64,000 nt of DNA, taken from positions 58,179,542 through 58,243,541 of the forward strand of contig JAVIAB010000159.1 in the NCBI GenBank assembly GCA_032433765.1, given 5' to 3'. A program made the position numbers and the translations under genes. Positions 56,748 to 64,000 of the stretch are shown piece by piece (the first letter of the stretch is position 1; each line of letters begins with the position of its first letter). Under the pieces are notes generated by a model, which saw nothing but the letters and a program-made list of their open reading frames with translations, was not told the origin of the DNA and ran no database searches. This DNA comes from Megaustenia siamemsis (lineage: Eukaryota > Mollusca > Gastropoda > Stylommatophora > Ariophantidae).

Positions 56748-59181
56748 TAAGGTGACCATTCGTCCCGGTTTGTCCGGGACAGTCCCTGAATTTGACATTT
56801 TTTGAACCTTTGTCCCGGATTAGCTGCCGTACCGGTTTTGTCCCGATTTTGGCATTTTTTTTAGCTTTTGTCCCGGATTTGATAAAAAATAATTTGGGAC
56901 GCAAACGTTTACCAATTTTGCCATTTTGGTATACGGCGTACATTTCTTCAATTTAAAAAAAATATTATTCCGTTGCTGTGTAGACAATTTTGTTTAATAT
57001 CAAAACAGTAGAATGCGCTCCTAGTTTTACATCTCGTATATATTCGTTGTGTTACTAACTTTCACTTTCACTTTCGCAAAAAATGGCACCGAAGCGTAAT
57101 TGTAGTTTTAATCAAGATTTACAAAAGGAATACAATTTTATAAAAACGTCTACATCGTCATCAGACTTCACTGTAAGATGTAATATATGTTCATCCGGGT
57201 TTACTATTAACCATAGTGGACGTGGTGATATTAAGAGCCACATAAATAGTGATAAACATAAGAGAGCCGTCGCTACTGCTGCATCAAGCTCGTCGTTGAC
57301 AAATTTTTTTTTAGCTGAACAGGTTGGTGACAAAGAAGAACAGTTAACTGCTACAGAAGGTGACTTTGCATATCATACAGTGATGCACAATCACACGTTT
57401 AGATCTATGGACTGCGCATCAAAATTGCTTCAGGTAACTTTAGAACCAAAATTTGGTGGTGCACGTACGAAAACAGAAGCTATTATTCGGAATGTGTTCA
57501 CACCCCCATGCTTTAAACGAGTTGAGATGTGACCTAGAAAACGTAACATTTATCTCCATACTGACAGATTCCTCCAACCACAAAGAAATCACGATTTTTC
57601 CTTTGCTTGTCAGATACTTTGATCGCAATAAGGGACTGAAAGTTAAAATATTAGAGTTGAAGTCATTGTCGGGTGAAATATCTGATATAGTAAGTAGTTT
57701 TCTCATTGACTGTCTAACTGAAAATGGTTTAGAACTGAAAGTAGTTGGATTATGTGCAGACAACACAAATTCTAATTTTGGGGGCGCTGAAAGAAAAGGA
57801 CAGAACAATGTTTTCACAAAACTGAAAGAAAACCTTGGACATAGTTTGATAGGTGTTTGGTGTGCTTGCCATATTTTCCACAACACTGTTCGAGCAGCTG
57901 CAGACGTATTGCCTGTTGATGTTGAAATGACTATTGCAAAAATGTATCTGTACTTCAAATCATACACAGTTAGAGTTGAAAGTCTCAAGGAGTTTTGTCA
58001 GTTTGTCGACACAGACTTGCAGATGATTTTAGGTTATGCACAAACTAGGTGGTTTACGTTCTTGCCTGCTGTTGAAAGGGTTCTTTACATGTTCCTGCCT
58101 CTAAAATCATATTTTCAATCTCAAGACAGATGCCCAGTTTTTATACAGGAATTCTTTGAAAACCCACTGTCTGAGGCATGGCTTATTTTGGTTCACAGTC
58201 AGGCATCCTCTTTCCACGAAGCAGTGCAGAAAGTAGAGGGACAGATGGTCACTATATTTGAAGTCATTGACAACATCAATAGGTTGAAAGCTATCTTGGA
58301 GTCATGCTGGAAGACGGCTTCTTGCCATCAAGAGTTCAGATAATCCTTAAAAAGCTGGAAATGGAAGGATTTCCACGTGATGATGTGAAAACGTTGAACG
58401 CCAGTGTTTCTTCATTTTATGAAACAGCTTTAAGTTATTTGAAGAAATGGGCTGCAAATAATTTTCAAAACCTAGAGTCTTACAGCTGGGTAATGCTGAA
58501 CAGAACACCAAATTGGGAAGATATTGAGAAGTCTTCATCATTAGTGAGTCAAACAGTGCCTTCAGTCGACTTTCCAGAAAATGAAATGTATGACGAATAT
58601 GTCTACATGAAACAGTTCGTTACTTCACAAAAAATTAGTGAGTGGAGTCTTAATAAAACATTACCAGGGCAGCGTTGGGTTGAACTAGCTTCCCACTTCA
58701 GAAACAATCATGTGCCCGTTTCACATATTCTGAAGTTGGCAGAGTTCTTTTTGTGTCTACCTGGAACAAATGCTGCAACAGAACGAGTGTTTTCTCTGAT
58801 GAACAGTTTGTGGACAAATGATAAAACACAACTAGGTGTTGAAACTTTAAAAGCCATGTTGATCACCAAAGTGAACTATGAGGGAACATGTGTCGAATTT
58901 TATAAGATGCTGCATACAAAGAATGACATTTTACAGAAAATTCACTCATCTGAAAAGTACAGCATCTCTGTTTCACCTTCAATTTAAGTAAGTATCACTG
59001 TTTTTTTTTTTATCTCCTGATTATCCTGATAGCGTATTGTAGGTCTATATTATTAGATGTTTTAAAATGTATGTATTATTCACTTGAAAATGACAGCAAG
59101 AAGAAATGTAATTTTATTGGTGGAAAATTGAAGTAAAATTATTCCGTCCCTGAATGGGATTTCAAAAATATGGTCACCTTA
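56748..59181 (+). mobile_element. hAT-type DNA transposon, nearly full length
   Basis: The 12-bp inverted ends TAAGGTGACCAT (56748-56759) and ATGGTCACCTTA (59170-59181) enclose a transposase gene. Subterminal TCCCGG/CCGGGA words are dense on the left (56763-56890) and sparse on the right (TTCCGTCCCTGAATGGGA at about 59140), a typical arrangement for hAT transposase binding. I could not find a convincing 8-bp duplication: flanks TTTAATAA and CTGAAGTG-like do not match, so the target duplication is mutated or the ends are a few bases off. Confidence 0.85.
57083..58987 (+). pseudogene. hAT transposase with BED zinc finger, two frameshifts
   Basis: About 635 codons. The N-terminal BED-type finger shows FTVRCNICSSGFTINHSGRG with a following H...H pair (SHINSDKH). 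The catalytic core has ILTDSSNHKEI (first Asp), VVGLCADNTNSNFGG (second Asp), CACHIFHN (the hAT CxxH motif) and TRWFTFLPAVERV (RW motif). The C-terminal dimerisation region has FFLCLPGTNAATERVFSLMN. Breaks: an extra C in the C-run at 57503-57507 shifts the frame near codon 142, and a missing base near 58302 shifts it again. The three segments (57083-57532, 57453-58343, 58304-58987) are otherwise open. Only two 1-base lesions suggest recent death. Confidence 0.93.
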
Positions 59182-59739
59182 CTGAAGTGAATATACATTA
59201 GTAGGTGAACTGAATAACTCATGATAGCGTGAACCATTGTCGCAAGAAACAAATTAAGAAAACTACCTATTGTAAGCGGTCATTGTGCATACCCGGCGAA
59301 GATGATGATGCGTAAATGCAACTGTTTGAAGCCTGTCACTTGCTTTAGATGTGTGTTCGTTCTCATTAAAGACTTCTGGTGCCTTTGCTTATCTTGCTCT
59401 AGTCATACATTTCGTTTATCCCATACCACTTCTCATATTATGACATTGTCATGAATTGTTGATGTAATTGAAATGTTTTTTTTTTACCTTGTTTGGTTGT
59501 TCCTGATCTAGGAGATGGTGGGCATGACAGCCTCTTGAATACTAAATACATCTACCTACAGTTGTAGCAATAGCAACACAAAACTAAACGCTGTGAAGAA
59601 TAAGTGGACAAAACCAGCAGGGCAGGAAAATAAAATTACTGAGGGTCGGCATCTTTCCGATACATAAAGTTCTCATTTATAGACAATCTCACAAACATCA
59701 AAGAAGAAAATCGATTCATTTGAAACAATAGAACAATCG
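59182..59739. other. unassigned spacer
   Basis: Nothing recognised apart from an oligo-T run at 59477. Confidence 0.35.
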
Positions 59740-60072
59740 TTAAGATACATTGAATATGGAAAGGAGCAATGAAGACATATTAAACGATTTGAACATTAAA
59801 AAGAATTGGCTTAGAAACATCACTCTACAATTGAAAGTGAATTACTATATTCAAAAGAAACGGCGGGCTGGAAAGAACAATAATGGAAGGCATTGTTCCT
59901 GGATATACAACACATCAGGGACAGACCAATAAACAAATGGTTTCAAGACATCAAAGAAACAATGACAATGACAACAGAAGAAATGGTAGATGTGGCTTGA
60001 GACAGATATTCTTTCAGAGGGGCTTTAGTAATTGCAATGTTCTGCATAGGACACGCTACATGATGATGATGG
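59740..60072 (+). pseudogene. LINE C-terminal tail, plus strand
   Basis: A degenerate frame reads LRYIEYGKEQ-RHIKRF, then ETAGWKEQ (from GKR.xGRK), INKWFQDIKE, EEMVDVA-DRYSFR and GHAT, followed by an (ATG)n tail at 60060-60072. This is the usual order at the C-terminus of LINE ORF2 proteins. It is truncated at its 5' end. Confidence 0.65.
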
Positions 60073-60111
60073 TGTTTGTGTCTGTTATCATCAGCATCAT
60101 CATCATCATGT

Positions 60112-61425
60112 GCCATACCGGTTGGCGTTGGTGATCATGTCCCTGTACAATCTTCTATCTACAGTGCATCGTATCAGTTCTGCCGTTGACTGTTTTCCAT
60201 GCCATGAAACCAAGCTATCCAGTATTTTCTCTGTTTGTCATCCGCGATCTCTCTTTCCTTTTATATTGCCAGTTGTAACTAAGTATTCCAACTTTCCTCT
60301 GATCATTATGTGCCCGAAAAATGTTGATTGTTTCTTTCTGATGTTTTTTAGGAGCTCCCTTTTTGTGTTGGCCTCTTTGAGAACTTCCTCATTGGTCTTT
60401 TTAGCTGTCCAGCTAACTTTCAACATTCTTCTGAGAAATCCCATCTCTGTGGCCTCTAATCGTCTTTTCATTTGTTTGTCTACTGTCCATGATTCGCTTC
60501 TATAGGTCAGAATTGGTTCTATATAGCACCGATGAACTCTCTTTCTCATTTCTATTGACATAGATTTGTTGCATAAGATATTTTTCATTTTCCGAAATGC
60601 TATTTTGGCATGAGCTATTCTGCTTTTTATTTCTGTGGTGCATCTCCCATCTGATGTTATTATTCTGCCCAAGTATTTGAAACCGCTGCACTTGTTTCAG
60701 ATTTGTCTCGTTTATTTGTATGCTCCATGATGGTGATGATTGTTTCTTCGATATAACCATTACTTCTGTTTTCTTACTATTCAGACTGAGACCTTTATTG
60801 TTGCTTTCTTTTATTACTATGTCTATCATTTCTTGTAGTTCGTTCTCTGTCTATAGCGCAAACTATTTATGTTGTGACCGTTGACTTCAGTTCCTTTTTT
60901 GTCCACTATTGGTCTCATAATATATTCGCTGTAAAGTGAAAACAAATCCGGTGACAGAACACAGACTTGTCTGACTCCTTGTTTTATATATTGGAATAGT
61001 CCTGTTTGGTTGTTAATTCGTATAGCTGCTGTTTGTTGCCAGTACATGTTTTATTATGATTCGCAGATTCTTGCCATCAATGTTTAATTTTTCCAGCATA
61101 TTGATTATTTCCACATGCTTTACTTTGTCAAATGTGTTCGTGTAGTCTATAAAGCACATATATAGATCTTTCTTTACCTCTATAGATCTTTCAATCAATG
61201 TTCTTAAGATGTATATTGCATTATTGGTGCCCTGTCCTTCCACAAATCCACATTGTTCCTCGCTTATTTCTGGTTTTATTTTGTTCCTTACACGTCTCAT
61301 GATTATTCTTAGTAATATTTTAGTCATATGGCTCTTGAGACTAATAGTGCGGTGGTCTTCACAATCAGTGGCTCCTGACTTCTTCGGTATGGTTACAAAG
61401 ATAGATTTTAGTAGATCTTCTTCTG
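60112..61425 (-). pseudogene. LINE family 1 RT, best copy (copy D)
   Basis: On the minus strand: FVTIPKKSGATDCEDHRTIS at about 61400-61340, MTKILLRIIMRRVRNKIKPE and ISEEQCGFVEGQGT (61327 onwards), YMCFIDYTNTFDKVKHVEI (motif A), VRQVCVLSPDLFSLYSEY (motif B), a disrupted motif C region at about 60850 (LRYRQRTN, ADD lost), EVMVISKKQSSPSW, GRCTTEIKSRIAHAKIAF, then FLRRMLKVSWTAKKTNEEVL, GKRDRG and RLYRDMITNANRYGT, ending in a TGATGATGATG tail. Four frames (61327-61013, 61047-60826, 60829-60500, 60672-60238) are linked by frameshifts. It serves as reference for copies A, B, C and the duplication relics. Confidence 0.9.
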
Positions 61426-61487
61426 TTATAAATTGTGAAAATGATAAAGTTAACGTCTATGTGCTGGTTAAAGGAATTTTAAATCTC

Positions 61488-63870
61488 TCTCTCTGTCTGC
61501 GATCAAGACTCAATCAGAGTAGGATTCCAGACTCTCTCATGAAGTCAGCTGTCTGTTTTAACGATTCGATTGCCCCATATAGTTTCTCTTCCAGGGAGGT
61601 AGTCGTGGACCACATTGCTCTTCTCAGGTCTGTGTACTGGGGGCAATCCTGTAGAACATGTTTTGTAGTCACATTGTCCAGTGTACAGTGGCATAGGCTG
61701 GTTGTACCTATTTTGAATTTGGTGAACATGTGATTTCTCATTCTATTGTGGCCAGTGCGTAGGCGAAGTATGATGACTTGATTCCTCCTTGATAGTTGGT
61801 GGTATCCGTCACACTCGTTATGCTTTGGGTGTTCTCGTTTCCATGTTTGACTTCCGTTTCCAAGATGGCGGATCTAGTCCACGTCCTCTCGATCGCTGCA
61901 GAAAATGCACCCAAGGTCTGATTAATTTCGGATCTTCATTGCACTTTTCTGCGTAAAAGTCAAAATGATGATATGCTTGATACATCTGTGTCGCTAAGGC
62001 GAGGTCGTAGGTCGACAACAGTCCGTTTTTTGACGAATCAAGTGTTGTGAGTGAGACATTCCTCCGTCTAGACTAGATCTGTGCTTTACGTCACATTAGT
62101 GCTGTTCAAGACCGTTATTGGGATTCTTTGACGCAAGTTATTTCCACGTTACACATTAATGTAAACTACTTCGTCAGTCGCAGTTTTGTCTTTTTGGGGA
62201 AGTTGCTTCGTGTTTTGTTCGTCGTAGACTGTTTACACTTGAGTAATCAGACATAAGTCTAAAGGTATCGAGATTATGAGTTTGGCGACATTGTGTCCTA
62301 CGTCATCGTATTGGTTCCCTAAACCGGCCGTGCGCAAATCTTACGGTCTGCTGTTTGATGTGCAACAAGAATTTGACGACTGACTGTGTGTCTCTATGTT
62401 CGGAATTCGAGTCATCAACGATGGCCTAACATCATCAAGTGCTACGATGATCATCATTTTCAAGAGGACGTAACTTACCGGTATATGGGGATAGGCGGCG
62501 GGAACAAATGAAGGCTATGCATGAAATGTGTTCCTTGTTGCAGTTTCCTCATATTACAAGTCGCATGTCTGTGTTAGTCACCTCTAGTGACTCGGGCAGA
62601 TGGTGCTCGTAAACCTGGGAAGGCCGACCATCTAAGGGCAGAATCCCCCGACAGAAAAGATCAACTGCTGCCTTGCAGGAAGATTGGGGACAATCAAAGG
62701 CTAAGGAAAGCAAACCTGAAAAAATGCTGGCTGAAATCGGATGCACTGGGCCACTGGCGCAGAACACAGTGCAACGTATTAACGGGTGTTCAGTCAGAGT
62801 GGATCTGACAGACTCTAATTGTGATGTTCTGTCTGTGGGGGCGATCAACACACTTAGCCTGACAGCTGACTTCATATGAGAGTCTGGAATCCTTACTCTG
62901 ATTGAGTCCTGAACGCAGAGAGAGAGAGAGAGAGTTTCCATGTTTCATGGTACTGACCCTTGAGGATGGATTTGGCTTCATCATAACTGAGCGGATGGTT
63001 CTCTTGTGGTAATCTCCCTCCCTCTTTAGCCAATTTGTCAGCGCGGTCGTTCCCGTGTACTATTATGTATTACAGTGTGATGGTATCCACTGAAGGACTA
63101 CTATCTGGAAGTTGTTGCATAGTTGGTCCAGGATTGTTCTCAAGTCATCTAGTTCATTGTTTTGAGGGAATTTTTGATCTGATAGTACTGACAGTGCATC
63201 AGTCAGAAACACCAATTTGTTGTGCATGTTTTTTATTTGTTTTTTTTTGTATTGAGTAGCCAGTGTTGTATCATCTCTGATGACCTCAGTTACTGCTTTA
63301 AAGTTGTTTGAGAATTTTCCAGTAGCAATTGGTTTGATAATCTCGTCTTGATTAGTCAGCGTCAGGAACACAACTCCCCCTCCATTTCTGGTGGCATTTG
63401 TAGGAGAACCATCTGTGTATATGTCGGTCCAAGGGTCCTGTGGGTAGGTATCGTGAATGTGTTTTTCTGCTACGTGTTTTCTTTTTGTGACTGATTGGGT
63501 GTCTTTTTTCATGATTCCTGTTATATTTTCCTGAAGTTCTCGTATTTTATGTTTTCCATGAGGAGACATAGCAGATGGGCCCAAGGATGTCGATATTGTT
63601 TGGGAAAGTATTTGGTTTCCAGTAATTAGTTCACTGGCAATTGCAGCGAAGTTGCTCCTCTTTAGTCGTACAATTCCGGAACCAGTTATTCTTTGGTGCA
63701 TGGGGTGGCTAAGGAGTCTTCTATATTTCTCCGCCTGTTTCAATACTTTAGTGGCCCGTCTGTCATCTAAGGGTTGTAAACCTGTTACTGTTTCTACAGT
63801 CTTGATAGGTGTAGATTTCATAGCATCAGTGATGATACGGGCAGCTTTTTTCAAATAAACCCGCGAATGT
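61488..63870 (-). pseudogene. RNase H-type LINE ORF2 C-terminal half (family 2), interrupted
   Basis: Minus-strand frame from 63854: AARIITDAMKSTPIKTVETV (post-RT), then RNase H with IYTDGS at about 63405-63422, AVTEV at about 63290, FLTDALSVL at about 63195-63220 and, after a frameshift near 63060, GNDRADKLAKEGG at about 63015-63050. All four acidic RNase H positions (D, E, D, D) are visible. It continues LSYDEAKSILKGQYHETWK, where a 1.08-kb insertion (61849-62933 plus one TSD copy) splits it, then KREHPKH...LRTGHNRMRNHMFTKFK, HVLQDCPQYTDLRRAMW and TADFMRESGILL-stop at 61515. The 3' UTR ends in a GA-rich tail near 61488. The reading frame is collinear across the insertion. Confidence 0.9.
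61849..62933 (+). mobile_element. internally deleted retroelement: 5' leader fused to LINE 3' end
   Basis: GTTTCCATGTTT flanks it at 61837-61848 and 62934-62945. The left end has CCAAGATGGCGG at about 61859-61870, a YY1-like word found near the 5' end of some LINEs. 62080-62545 matches the leader at 28350-27885. At about 62560 it switches to the LINE-tail repeat (to 62933), ending in a CGCAGAGAGAGAGAGAG tail. The tRNA-like module, ORF1 and ORF2 that should separate these parts are absent, so it is a non-autonomous deletion derivative that inserted into a family 2 LINE, probably its own parent family. Confidence 0.88.
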
Positions 63871-64000
63871 TAGATAAACCAGCGATTACATTACGTATTC
63901 TCGTTCATTATTGATCTTGTGGCGGAGCTGATGGTCTGTAACGTTCTAGACATATCAACATAAGTTTAAAGTGAACCGTGGCGTCACTAACTGTGGCTGG
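63871..64000. other. window edge, unassigned
   Basis: It may contain the continuation of the family 2 LINE on the minus strand, but no clear RT codons are legible before the end of the window. Confidence 0.3.

Noticed and set aside
56644..56943. 99-codon minus-strand frame at the hAT left end
   Set aside because: It overlaps the transposon terminus and its subterminal TCCCGG repeats; antisense noise.
56740..59189. 8-bp target-site duplication for the hAT element
   Set aside because: Flanking octamers do not match at any plausible end position, so I do not claim one.

Overview
This is eukaryotic, AT-rich, intron-bearing-style DNA with no bacterial gene organisation. Nearly all recognisable coding sequence is retrotransposon or DNA-transposon debris: several LINE families, a Penelope-like element with a YIDD reverse-transcriptase motif, tRNA-derived SINEs and a BED-finger hAT transposon. 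The rest is mostly minisatellite arrays. The LINE endonuclease type, the SINEs and the Penelope element suggest an invertebrate animal, and a mollusc is my best guess from family resemblance. No taxonomic marker proves it. I found no confirmed host gene; the best candidate is a signal-peptide first exon with a consensus splice donor at 22.3 kb on the minus strand.

Layout. 0.1-9.7 kb is four minisatellite fields (55, 33, 33 and 35 bp units) with a LINE relic at 2.8-3.9 kb and a 402-bp inverted-repeat MITE (7644-8045) inserted in one array with a perfect 8-bp target-site duplication (TSD). 10.4-13.3 kb is a 5'-truncated LINE carrying RT and RNase H, with a perfect 13-bp TSD. 13.7-17.8 kb is a decayed Penelope-like element carrying a truncated SINE and an 81-bp array. 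18.0-21.0 kb is 52, 60 and 61-bp arrays. 22.3 kb holds the candidate host exon. 23.8-26.0 kb is an RNase H-type LINE hit by a SINE and by an in-frame 15-bp minisatellite. 27.0-28.35 kb, 31.75-32.1 kb and 61.85-62.93 kb carry related retroelement pieces. 32.7-36.3 kb is arrays. 36.7-39.9 kb is a three-level nest: a plus-strand LINE is split by a minus-strand LINE, which is split by a SINE. Both insertions carry 13-bp TSDs. 40.1-43.2 kb is microsatellites plus a 60-bp array split by a dimeric SINE with a 14-bp TSD.

43.85-53.92 kb is a head-to-tail segmental duplication (about 5.4 and 4.6 kb units). Each copy carries a LINE whose endonuclease ORF has an in-frame 12-residue repeat, and whose RT-region codons have apparently seeded a 45-bp (15-residue) minisatellite. 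54.1-55.1 kb is a LINE 3' end bounded by pentanucleotide repeats. 56.7-59.2 kb is a hAT element with its transposase broken by two 1-base frameshifts. 59.7-61.4 kb holds two LINE tails facing each other. 61.5-63.9 kb is a LINE with RNase H, interrupted by a 1.08-kb internally deleted retroelement with a 12-bp TSD.

Taken together, the window is a stratified record of insertions, readable because most junctions still keep their TSDs. A recurring theme is minisatellites whose unit length is a multiple of three, lying inside or next to LINE coding sequence, so that long open frames survive on both strands. Long ORFs here are therefore poor evidence for genes.
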